From positions 1 to 6,262 of the forward strand of contig CAKKSJ010000346.1 in NCBI GenBank assembly GCA_919902965.1: 6,262 bases of DNA, in the 5' to 3' direction. The stretch comes from Burkholderiales bacterium (GTDB taxonomy: Bacteria > Pseudomonadota > Gammaproteobacteria > Burkholderiales > SG8-39). The position numbers and the translations under genes were made by a program. The notes below the pieces were generated by a model. The model ran no database searches. It was not told the DNA's origin and saw only the letters and a program-made list of their open reading frames with translations. Shown here piece after piece: positions 1-6,199 of the stretch (position 1 is its first letter; each line of letters begins with the position of its first letter).

Positions 1-695
1 GCATCCGCTCGGAAGAACACGCGCTCCGCGCCGATACCAGGCTCGAAACTGTGCTCGCGCTCATCGACCGGCTCAATGCGGATGCGGCCATCCATGGCAT
101 CCTGGTGCAGCTGCCCCTGCCGGCGCAGCTTGCGCAGGCGGTGGTAATCGAGCGCATCTCCCCGGAGAAAGACGTGGACGGCCTGCACGTGCGCAACCTC
201 GGCAACTTGCTCGCAGGACATGCGCACTTCGTGCCCTGCACGCCCGCAGGCATCATGGAAATGCTGAAGACCACCGGCCTCAATCTGCGCGGACTGGAGG
301 CGGTGGTGGTCGGGCGCAGCAATATCGTGGGCAAGCCCGCCGCACTGCTGCTGCTGCAGGCGGGGGCCACGGTCACGCTGTGCCACTCGCAGACCAGGGA
401 CCTCGCCCAGCACACGCGCCGCGCCGACGTGCTGGTCGCAGCCGTGGGCAAGCCGCTGGCCATCGGCGGCGACATGATCAAGCCCGGTGCGGCGGTGATC
501 GATGTCGGCATCAACCGCACGCCCGAGGGCAAACTCGTCGGCGACGTGGACTACGGCGCGGCGCTCGCGCGCGCCGGCTGGATCACGCCCGTCCCCGGCG
601 GCGTCGGTCCGATGACCATTGCCATGCTCCTGTGCAACGCCATCCTGTCGGCCGAGCGCCGCGCCGCGGAGCAAGGCGTACGGCTCAATTCCTGA
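1..695 (+). CDS. folD: FolD, methylenetetrahydrofolate dehydrogenase/cyclohydrolase (5' end missing)
   Basis: Bifunctional cytosolic enzyme of one-carbon metabolism: NADP-dependent oxidation of 5,10-methylene-THF to methenyl-THF, then hydrolysis to 10-formyl-THF. The reading frame is open from base 3, giving 230 visible residues before TGA at 693-695. Full-length FolD is about 285 residues, so roughly 55 N-terminal residues, including the catalytic lysine region, lie outside the window. The GTG at 51 is internal, because the residues before it (IRSEEHALRAD...) continue the family alignment. Visible landmarks in order are GILVQLPLP (carries the conserved active-site Gln), PEKDVDG (conserved Asp), PCTPAGI, the NADP-binding VVGRSNIVGKP, VIDVGINR, and the signature PVPGGVGPMT near the end. 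The C-terminus is intact and of normal length. It converges on the TauE-family gene. No promoter is visible. Identification rests on recognised family motifs. Confidence 0.96.
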   Translation, partial: IRSEEHALRADTRLETVLALIDRLNADAAIHGILVQLPLPAQLAQAVVIERISPEKDVDGLHVRNLGNLLAGHAHFVPCTPAGIMEMLKTTGLNLRGLEAVVVGRSNIVGKPAALLLLQAGATVTLCHSQTRDLAQHTRRADVLVAAVGKPLAIGGDMIKPGAAVIDVGINRTPEGKLVGDVDYGAALARAGWITPVPGGVGPMTIAMLLCNAILSAERRAAEQGVRLNS

Positions 696-699
696 GCCG
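681..699. terminator. Possible weak hairpin terminator at the folD 3' end
   Basis: A perfect 7-base stem CGGCTCA / TGAGCCG with a 5-base loop (ATTCC) spans the folD stop codon, in the short gap between two convergent genes. Its location fits a bidirectional 3'-end structure. There is no T-run after the stem on either strand, so it is not a textbook intrinsic terminator and may instead stabilise the mRNA end or be coincidental. Confidence 0.35.
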
Positions 700-707
700 C
701 GCCCAAG

Positions 708-1463
708 CTACAGGGTGCGCGCCAGCATGAGCAGGCCCGTCAGCACGCACAAGCCCGCGGCGGTTCGCCGCAGAAGGATGACGCTGGCGGCGTGCGCAGC
801 GCGTGCTCCCGCCACCGCACCCGCGAGTTCGAACAGCGTAATCCACGCAGCGAACACGAAATCGATCGAGCCAAACTGCAGGTTGCCCAAAGTCCCTGAC
901 AACGCCGAGACGATCTGCAGCACCTGGCTCGCGCCGATGGCCGCGAGCGGGAAGAAACCCAGCACCAGCATCATCGGCACCGAGAACAGCGGGCCGCCCG
1001 CGCCGGACAGGCCGGAGCCAAAGCCCGCGAGCGCGCCCACGATCATGAGCAACAGCTGCTGTCCGCGCGAACGGCCGTCGCGATAGCCACCATTTTCGCG
1101 CCGCCTATGCAGGAGAATATAGGCGCCCGCGAAGACGATGATGAGCGCGATGATCAGTTCGAGCGCAGCTGCATTGACCATGGCCTTGGCCATCGCGCCC
1201 AGGTAGCTGAAAATCAGGGCTCCGGCGAGCAGCGGAAGCGTAATGTTCCAGTCGATCGAACCGCGGCGCTGAAACATCCAGGTGCCGGCGACCCCGGTGA
1301 ACAGAAAAGAGAACAGGGCCGTCGCCGTGGCTTGATGAATGGGCAGGCCGCCGAGCCAGACCAGAGTCGGAATCAGCAGGATGCCGCCCACGCCCACGGC
1401 ACCGATGAAAAATCCGACGACGAGGGCGATCGTCGCGAGCGCCAGCCATTCAGCGAAAATCAC
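708..1463 (-). CDS. TauE/SafE-family membrane permease (sulfite exporter-like)
   Basis: A 251-aa integral inner-membrane protein of the TauE/SafE (formerly DUF81) family, whose characterised members move sulfite, sulfoacetate or related organosulfur anions; the substrate here cannot be read from sequence. The protein is two homologous halves. The N-half has GxxxGxGG followed by a Pro-containing helix (residues 17-40: GFFIGAVGVGG, then IPTLVWLGG) and ends in RRGSIDW (66-72). The C-half repeats this as GFGSGLSGAGG (147-157), VPMMLVLG and QFGSIDF (196-202). Hydrophobic segments are seen at about 7-29, 47-63, 74-92, 100-118, 138-151, 158-175, 180-193, 203-220 and 235-249; a basic loop (119-134) joins the halves. 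The start is GTG at 1463, chosen because TGAGG sits 5 bases upstream. It lies 7 bases after the AttH-like stop codon, so it is probably the last gene of the same operon. Confidence 0.88.
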   Translation of the reverse strand: MIFAEWLALATIALVVGFFIGAVGVGGILLIPTLVWLGGLPIHQATATALFSFLFTGVAGTWMFQRRGSIDWNITLPLLAGALIFSYLGAMAKAMVNAAALELIIALIIVFAGAYILLHRRRENGGYRDGRSRGQQLLLMIVGALAGFGSGLSGAGGPLFSVPMMLVLGFFPLAAIGASQVLQIVSALSGTLGNLQFGSIDFVFAAWITLFELAGAVAGARAAHAASVILLRRTAAGLCVLTGLLMLARTL

Positions 1464-1468
1464 GCCCG

Positions 1469-1473
1469 CCTCA
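1469..1473 (-). promoter_or_regulatory. Shine-Dalgarno of the TauE-family gene, sharing the upstream stop codon
   Basis: On the - strand TGAGG precedes the GTG start by 5 bases, and its first three bases are the TGA stop of the AttH-like gene. Ribosomes finishing the upstream gene therefore end on the binding site of the next. This supports the GTG start and suggests translational coupling. Confidence 0.65.
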
Positions 1474-2538
1474 TAAGCGCAGCGGCCGCCAGTAACCAGT
1501 CAATTCCAGATAACCCAGGCCGAGCGGCTTGCCGCCGCTTATCGCCCTCACCGCGCCTTCCCAGTAGATGGTGCCGGTGCTTGCGCGCGAGTCGAGCTCC
1601 TGGTCGTCCATCATCGGTTCGAGTTCGAAGTTGATATCGCCCGCCTGCACCCGCAGCGCGACCGGATACTCGGCCTGGGTGCGCGGCGAGCGCCAGCGGC
1701 GCAGCGGCTCGAAGCGGACTTCGCCCGGCGAGAGCACGCGCACGCCGCCGCAGGCCGCGCGCAAGCTCCCGCCGGCCCAGAGCGTACCGCCCTGCTTGTC
1801 GCGCATGCGGAACGCCATCAATGCGCCGCCATCGGCGAGGTTCAGGCCGATCCAGTCCCACCCTGCCGCCTCCGCGGCAAGGTATTCACTCGACCACTCG
1901 TGATCGAGCCAGGCTTCGCCGCTCACCGCAGTCTTCTCGCCCTTGAGCGTGACCGAACCCGAAACCGCCAGATGCGGCTGGCTGTAGTAGTAGCTTGCCT
2001 GCGCCGGGCGCGGCCCCTTGCGGCTGAGACCTCGCTCGCCCTGCAGCAACACCGGCTGCGTCACCTTGAATTCGAGCGCGTAGGCGAATTCGCGCGCGGC
2101 GATACTGGCGCTATAGCCATCGGCAGTCTGCCGGAGCGACCAATCGTCGATGGCTACGTCCGCGCGCCCCTCCTGCGCCTCGGCCAGGCCGAAGCCCGCG
2201 CGCGCGGCGCGCTGGTCATGCAGCAGCTTCCCGGTCTTCGCCTCGGCCAGCGCCGCATGCGCGAACAGCAGCTGGCGCGGCGCGAAACGGCTCGGATTGT
2301 CTTCGGCCAGGCGTGGGCGGTTGCGAAAGAACGTGATCTGGATGCCGAGATCGCGGCCGCGCGCATCCTTTACCCAGCCGGTGAGATACCACCACTCGGT
2401 GCGGAACTGCGGATGGCTGCCGTGATCGCGCGGGAATTGCAGCTCATGGCCGGGCGTCACTTGAGCGTAGTCCTGCGCGGCAGACGTGGCGCACAGCCAG
2501 ACGCCTATCATCAACAACAATATCTGCCCAGCCTTCAT
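1471..2538 (-). CDS. Secreted AttH/CrtC-like lipocalin-fold protein
   Basis: A 355-aa protein of the AttH / hydroxyneurosporene-synthase (CrtC)-like superfamily, often annotated 'carotenoid 1,2-hydratase' or 'lipocalin-like'. Most members next to ABC permeases have no proven enzyme activity. Residues 1-21 look like a signal peptide (MKAG, hydrophobic ILLLMIGVWLCATSA, then QDYAQ), so it is probably periplasmic; Cys16 does not sit in a lipobox. Recognisable motifs are TEWWYLTGW (47-55), LGIQITFFR (64-72), GEAWLDHEWSS (207-217), GWDWIGLNL (226-234), TIYWEGAV (323-330) and LGYLELTGYW (341-350). No carotenoid genes are nearby, so a carotenoid role is not supported. The start is ATG at 2538 rather than the upstream in-frame ATG at 2574: it gives a clean signal peptide and overlaps the HEPN stop as ATGA. 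No Shine-Dalgarno precedes it, so re-initiation by coupling is likely. Genes of this type typically follow an FtsX-type permease; here the MNT/HEPN pair lies between them. Confidence 0.85.
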   Translation of the reverse strand: MKAGQILLLMIGVWLCATSAAQDYAQVTPGHELQFPRDHGSHPQFRTEWWYLTGWVKDARGRDLGIQITFFRNRPRLAEDNPSRFAPRQLLFAHAALAEAKTGKLLHDQRAARAGFGLAEAQEGRADVAIDDWSLRQTADGYSASIAAREFAYALEFKVTQPVLLQGERGLSRKGPRPAQASYYYSQPHLAVSGSVTLKGEKTAVSGEAWLDHEWSSEYLAAEAAGWDWIGLNLADGGALMAFRMRDKQGGTLWAGGSLRAACGGVRVLSPGEVRFEPLRRWRSPRTQAEYPVALRVQAGDINFELEPMMDDQELDSRASTGTIYWEGAVRAISGGKPLGLGYLELTGYWRPLRL

Positions 2539-2984
2539 CGCGCTATGAGCGCAGCATGCTTGGCACGCATCCACGCCTCGACATCACGCCTGAGCTGCGC
2601 TGCGAGCGCCAGCATATCGGCCGCCTCTCTCGCGGACACCGCAGCCGGGGCGTCGTACGAAACCCGATTGCGTTTGCGGCGGAACGCGTCGAGCTTGCGC
2701 ACCAGTGCAGCACCGGCCCCTATGGTGTGTTGCAAGGACTCAACACTGACCGCATGATGGCCGGGAACATTGGAATTGGTGCGATAGCCTGCTGCGTGCA
2801 GGGCCGCCGTCGCCATGGCCAGGGCCGCGTTGTAGGCAAACTGCAATCGTCCTTCCGCGCTCAGTCCGCGTATGCCCGCGTCAGCGAGATTTCGATCGGC
2901 CAGCGCGACCAGCCCGGCGATTTCCTTTGCCGACGGCTTGTGCGCCTGCAACGCGCCCTTTGCGAGCCACGCTTTCAAGCTCAT
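2535..2984 (-). CDS. HEPN-like protein, partner of the MNT protein
   Basis: A 149-aa, mostly alpha-helical protein recognised as the HEPN-type partner commonly found downstream of winged-helix/MNT genes (it resembles the SAV_6107-like HEPN group; exact subfamily uncertain). Family-like stretches are SAKEIAGLVALADRNLADA (18-36), GLSAEGRLQFAYNAAL (40-55), a helix 56-66, and the KRNRVSYD motif (104-111) followed by a long helix (117-140). In classical HepT toxins the motif R-x4-6-H, often R-x4-H-x-Y, is the RNase centre. Here R105-N106 is present, but Tyr110 stands where His would be and no His lies nearby, so classical RNase activity is doubtful. The start at 2984 is well supported by GGAGG five bases upstream. 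The 5' end overlaps the MNT gene by 104 bases; the 3' end overlaps the AttH-like start by 4 (ATGA). Such pairs are classed as toxin-antitoxin-like or defence-associated; activity here is unknown. Confidence 0.78.
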   Translation of the reverse strand: MSLKAWLAKGALQAHKPSAKEIAGLVALADRNLADAGIRGLSAEGRLQFAYNAALAMATAALHAAGYRTNSNVPGHHAVSVESLQHTIGAGAALVRKLDAFRRKRNRVSYDAPAAVSAREAADMLALAAQLRRDVEAWMRAKHAALIAR

Positions 2985-3600
2985 TTTCGCCTCCGATCAC
3001 GAACAACTTTTCTTCCGCAAGCACCGTTGTCACGAAGTGCTCGCTTTCACGCGCCCTGCCGGCCAACTCCGCCGGCGCGAACACCGTCGGGTTGATTTCC
3101 CGCCCAAGTTTGCGCTGCGTCGGCGCCAGCGCCTCGATCAGATCCCCGAACGATACCTCTCCCACCACAAACAGGTCGATGTCGCTCGCGGCACGTTCCT
3201 CGCCGCGAGCGACGGAGCCATAGACGAATGCCACATCGATACCCTGGGACAGGGGCTGCAGCGCCTGCGTCAACACCTCCGCAATGCCGAAGGTCTTTAC
3301 CACCAACCCGCGCAGCTCGTCGAATACGGGACAAGCACGGTTGGCGCGGAAATAGACTTGATGCCCGCGCGAGGCGCGCAGCACAATGCCGGCGCCGACC
3401 AGCGCCGCAAGATCGCGCTGCAGCGAACTGGCGGTAGTGCCCGCCACGCGCGCGAGTTCGCGCAGATAGAACTCCTCGTCAGGCCGCCCGTAGAGCGTGG
3501 CCAGGATCGCACGCATCGATTTTCCGAACAAGGCGGACGCTAGCGACGCTACGGGCGGCGTCGGATTGGAGCGGGTGCTGCCATGAGCCTCTGTACGCAT
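2881..3600 (-). CDS. Winged-helix / minimal nucleotidyltransferase (MNT) protein
   Basis: A 239-aa, two-domain protein. Residues 24-90 form a winged helix-turn-helix (LRELARVAGTTASSLQRDL at 46-64 is the HTH, RASRGHQVYFRAN at 75-87 the wing), so it can probably bind DNA. Residues 120-205 are a minimal nucleotidyltransferase with an exact G-S-x10-D-x-D signature (GS at 128-129, D140-I-D142). The third acidic residue expected in the family appears replaced: the strand reads REINPTVF (167-174). MNT proteins pair with HEPN proteins; in HepT/MntA the MNT antitoxin AMPylates the HEPN tyrosine. Homologues usually end near residue 205; here a basic tail (206-239, ending RRAGRAGRSKSR) is read out of frame through the HEPN gene. 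Start: ATG at 3600, inside a palindrome and only about 3-5 bases from the predicted transcription start, without a Shine-Dalgarno. ATG at 3516 (preceded by GGAAAA) is possible but would cut off part of the HTH domain. The frame upstream to 3738 overlaps the permease and is not credible. Confidence 0.82.
   Translation of the reverse strand: MRTEAHGSTRSNPTPPVASLASALFGKSMRAILATLYGRPDEEFYLRELARVAGTTASSLQRDLAALVGAGIVLRASRGHQVYFRANRACPVFDELRGLVVKTFGIAEVLTQALQPLSQGIDVAFVYGSVARGEERAASDIDLFVVGEVSFGDLIEALAPTQRKLGREINPTVFAPAELAGRARESEHFVTTVLAEEKLFVIGGENELESVARKGRVAGAQAVGKGNRRAGRAGRSKSR
2990..2994 (-). promoter_or_regulatory. Strong Shine-Dalgarno of the HEPN gene
   Basis: GGAGG on the - strand, with the 5-base spacer CGAAA before ATG at 2984. 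It lies inside the MNT coding frame (the codons for IGGEN) and shows that the HEPN gene starts within the MNT gene, which fixes the long overlap as real. Confidence 0.8.
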
Positions 3601-3632
3601 TTTGCGTACGATCATACGCAATACGCGTACAG
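3591..3632. promoter_or_regulatory. 42-base palindromic operator of the MNT/HEPN module
   Basis: A near-perfect palindrome centred between 3611 and 3612, in which 18 of 21 base pairs match. The outer arms CTGTACGC (3591-3598) and GCGTACAG (3625-3632) are perfect. It contains four half-sites of the form GTACGCA in alternating orientation, forming two 17-base dyads: GTACGCA-TTT-TGCGTAC (3593-3609, perfect) and ATACGCA-ATA-CGCGTAC (3614-3630, 5 of 7 pairs). Dyad centres (3601 and 3622) are 21 bases apart, about two helical turns, so two dimers would bind the same face. It covers the -10 box and the MNT start codon. The most likely ligand is the MNT protein's own winged helix (inference). Confidence 0.75.
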
Positions 3633-3639
3633 TTGTCCA
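3611..3639 (-). promoter_or_regulatory. Sigma70-type promoter of the MNT/HEPN module
   Basis: On the - strand, -35 TGGACA (3639-3634) and -10 TATGAT (3616-3611) each match the consensus at 5 of 6 bases and are separated by exactly 17 bases. Predicted transcription start is around 3603-3605, so the transcript would begin just ahead of ATG at 3600 and be nearly leaderless. The -10 box lies in the centre of the palindrome, so a bound repressor would exclude RNA polymerase. Confidence 0.6.
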
Positions 3640-3676
3640 GCCCGGTCCAGCTCCCGGCAGGCCGGATCCGAATGCC
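3640..3676. other. Short spacer between permease stop and module promoter
   Basis: The 37 bases after the permease stop contain only a small CCGG-CCTG-CCGG dyad and no T-run. No convincing terminator is seen, so transcription from the ABC operon can probably continue into the MNT/HEPN genes and beyond. Confidence 0.4.
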
Positions 3677-6199
3677 TCACCAATCCTCCCGCACCGCGCG
3701 CACCACATCCACGCTGAGTGCGCGCCGGCCGCTGGCAAGCGCGGTCAGCGTGGCGAAAAACAGCAGCGCCGCCGCGAGCAACGCGAGCAGTCCCCAGGGA
3801 GAATGCAATTCCATGCTCCAGTGAAACGACTGGCGGTTGACCACGTGGATCAGCACCAGGCTGATGACCCAACCGAGCGCGAGGCCCAGCGCGAGGCCCA
3901 GTGCGCTCACCAGCGCGCCCTCCGCGGCGAGCATGGCGCCGATCTGGCGCCGTGTCATGCCGACATGGCGCAGCATGCCGAACTCGCGGCTGCGCGCCAG
4001 TACCAGCGCGCCGAAGCTCGAAGACAGGCCGAACAGCCCAATCAGCACCGCCACCGCTTCGAGCGCATAGGTCACGGCAAACGTCCGGTCAAAAATATGT
4101 AAGGACCGCGCGCGTATTTCGCCGGGTTCGCCGAACTCCAGATTCACGCCGCCAGGCAGCGCCGCGCGTATGGCTCGCTCGATCGCTGCGGGACTCACCC
4201 CGGGATCGAGATACAGCGCAGCATCGTTGGAATTGCGATCGCCGCTCAGTGCCGCATAGCGCTCGCGCTCGATGATCACCGCACCGTGCTGGCGCGCGTA
4301 ATCGCGCCAGATGCCCGCCACGGTGAAGCGCTGTTGCTTGCCCGCGAGCGGCAGCTCCACCATCTTGCCCACGCCATAGCCGTATAGATCCACCATGGCC
4401 TCGCTCGCCCACAGCGGCGGCGGCGCGCCTGGCGGCGGCAGCAGCGAAGCGCCAACCAGCGGCAAGTCGCGCCCGGGATGGTCCGCAGGCAGCGAGCGCG
4501 CGAGCAGGGTCACGGGCGGCCGCGCCGCTTGCAGCAACAATTTCTGTATGCGCAGGAATTCGACCCTACGCACCCCCGGCAGCCGCGCGATGCGCGCTTC
4601 CTCAGTCGGCGCGAGAAACGCGGTCTCGCCGCGCAAGCCCGTGCGCAAATAAAGATCGGCCGGCAACACGCGGTCCAGCCAGCTGTCCAGCGAAACACGG
4701 AACGAGGCGACCATAATCGCCATCGCCACCATCAGCGAGAAGCTGGCCACGATCGCAGCGAGGCTCACCGCGGCCTGCCCCGGCGCTCCCTGCAATTGCG
4801 CCAGCGCCAGTTGCGCGCCCGCGCCGCGCGGACGCGGCAGCAGGCCGAACGCCCCGCTCGCGAGGCGCGGCATCAGCGCGAGCGTGCCCACCAGCAATAG
4901 CGCGATCGCAACATAACCAAACAAGGGGATGCCGTCCACCGGCCCGGGCACGGTGCAGAGTATGCCCAGCGCGATGAGTACCATCCCCGGCCAGACCGGG
5001 CGCAGGCGCGCGAACGCAGTCTGCTCGTCGCCGGCCTTGAGCGCCTGCGCCGGCGCTGCGCGTGCCGCTTCCAGCGCGGCGGTGAAACTGCCGGCCACGG
5101 CAACCAGCACGCCGAGCGCGAAAAACAGCAGGCTCGCCCAGGCTTCGGCATGCAGGTCCGGGTGCAGGCCGCGGAACTGTCCGGCGCCCAGATCCGCGCC
5201 GTAGCGTTCGAGCACGGCAGCCGCCATGAGATAGCCTGCGACGAGACCGATGGCGGCGCCGACCGCGCCGATCAGCGCGCCTTCGGCGAGCAACAGCCGC
5301 AGCAGCGCGCCACGCGTGACCCCGAGCACGCGCAACAGCGCGAGTTGGGCGCGCCGCCGCACTACCGACAACGCCTGCGCCGAGAACACCAGGAAGCCGC
5401 CGGTAAACAGCGCCACCAGCGCGAGCACATTGAGATTGACCCGGTAAGAACGCGACAGTTCGGCGTTGCGCCCGGCCTCGGCTTGCGCGCGCTCCACCAT
5501 CAGACCGGGCGGCAATTCGGATTGAATGCGCGCCTGCAAAGCAGCCAGGTCCGCACCCGGGAGCGCGCGCAGGTCGAGGCGGTTGATGCGCCCCATGCGC
5601 TGCAGCACCCGTTGCGTCGCGGCGATGTCCATCACACCAAGACGCTCGCGCCCGTTGCCGCGCAGCAGTCCCGCCACGCGCAGGCTCACCTCGGTCAGAC
5701 CGACCTGCACGACGAGCCGGTCGCCGGCCTGCACCCCCAGCCAGCCGGCTGCGGCCGGACTGAGAAACAGCGCATCCCCGCGCAGCAGCTCGAGCGCGTC
5801 GGTGCGCGCGTCGCCGATCAGCGCCGGCTGCAGCAGCGCTGCGCGAAACACGTCCACGCCGAGCACGCGCAGCGCTTCCTGCCGCCCGGGAAGCTCTACA
5901 TTCGCATCCAGCACCGGACTCGCCACCGCCACCTGCGGCAGGCGCGCGATGCGCGGATAGAGCATTTCGTCGAAGCCCGCGCGCGGGCCGTGGATTTCGA
6001 GATCGGCCTCACCCGCGATCGAGCGTACCGCCTGGGAAAACTCGTTCAGGGCCACGGCGTTGATCAGTTGCACTGCATAGCCCAGTGCGACGCCCAGTGC
6101 GATGGCGAGCACAGAAACCGCGAGCCGCCCCTTGTGCTGCGCCAGCGGCGCAAGGAACAGCGCCGCTGGCGACAAAGCGAGCGCGGCCGGCAGGCGCAT
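3677..6199 (-). CDS. FtsX-family ABC transporter permease (two FtsX domains)
   Basis: An 840-aa inner-membrane permease of the FtsX/MacB/LolE-like class (type VII ABC transporters), whose members use ATP mainly to drive events in the periplasm or extract and export substrates; the substrate is not evident. The layout seen is TM1 at 26-47; a periplasmic domain (50-250); FtsX domain 1 with TMs at about 257-279, 303-331 and 354-377; a central pair of TMs (405-419, 426-443); a further TM at 476-499; a second periplasmic domain (505-700); and FtsX domain 2 with TMs at about 710-735, 757-786 and 802-823. The coupling-helix motifs LLRVLGVTRGALLRLLLAEG (288-307) and GMLRHVGMTRRQIGAMLAAEG (741-761) match the family. 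ATG at 6199 is supported by GGGAGG seven bases upstream and by a one-base overlap with the ATPase stop (TGATG). It is complete, with a typical ending (SVDVVRAVREDW). The usual downstream partner, an AttH-like gene, is displaced by the MNT/HEPN module. Confidence 0.92.
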   Translation of the reverse strand: MRLPAALALSPAALFLAPLAQHKGRLAVSVLAIALGVALGYAVQLINAVALNEFSQAVRSIAGEADLEIHGPRAGFDEMLYPRIARLPQVAVASPVLDANVELPGRQEALRVLGVDVFRAALLQPALIGDARTDALELLRGDALFLSPAAAGWLGVQAGDRLVVQVGLTEVSLRVAGLLRGNGRERLGVMDIAATQRVLQRMGRINRLDLRALPGADLAALQARIQSELPPGLMVERAQAEAGRNAELSRSYRVNLNVLALVALFTGGFLVFSAQALSVVRRRAQLALLRVLGVTRGALLRLLLAEGALIGAVGAAIGLVAGYLMAAAVLERYGADLGAGQFRGLHPDLHAEAWASLLFFALGVLVAVAGSFTAALEAARAAPAQALKAGDEQTAFARLRPVWPGMVLIALGILCTVPGPVDGIPLFGYVAIALLLVGTLALMPRLASGAFGLLPRPRGAGAQLALAQLQGAPGQAAVSLAAIVASFSLMVAMAIMVASFRVSLDSWLDRVLPADLYLRTGLRGETAFLAPTEEARIARLPGVRRVEFLRIQKLLLQAARPPVTLLARSLPADHPGRDLPLVGASLLPPPGAPPPLWASEAMVDLYGYGVGKMVELPLAGKQQRFTVAGIWRDYARQHGAVIIERERYAALSGDRNSNDAALYLDPGVSPAAIERAIRAALPGGVNLEFGEPGEIRARSLHIFDRTFAVTYALEAVAVLIGLFGLSSSFGALVLARSREFGMLRHVGMTRRQIGAMLAAEGALVSALGLALGLALGWVISLVLIHVVNRQSFHWSMELHSPWGLLALLAAALLFFATLTALASGRRALSVDVVRAVREDW

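Noticed and set aside
1471..2538. AttH-like protein as a true carotenoid hydratase or as a lipoprotein
   Set aside because: No carotenoid genes are in view and many CrtC-like proteins are mis-named. The Cys in the signal peptide follows V-W-L, which is not a lipobox.
2539..2574. Alternative AttH-like start at ATG 2574
   Set aside because: It would put a Cys-rich, non-hydrophobic stretch ahead of the signal peptide and lose the ATGA overlap typical of coupled genes.
1900..2757. 285-codon open frame on the + strand
   Set aside because: It lies antisense to the AttH-like and HEPN genes, both recognised by family motifs. Long antisense frames are expected in GC-rich DNA, and its translation (Arg/Ala-rich) shows no recognisable domain.
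2872..3543. 223-codon open frame on the + strand
   Set aside because: Antisense to the MNT gene, whose GS-x10-DxD and HTH motifs are clear. No family resemblance in this frame.
3601..3738. Upstream extension of the MNT gene to ATG at 3738
   Set aside because: It would run through the promoter and palindrome and overlap the permease C-terminus by 62 bases; the extra residues resemble no MNT family sequence.
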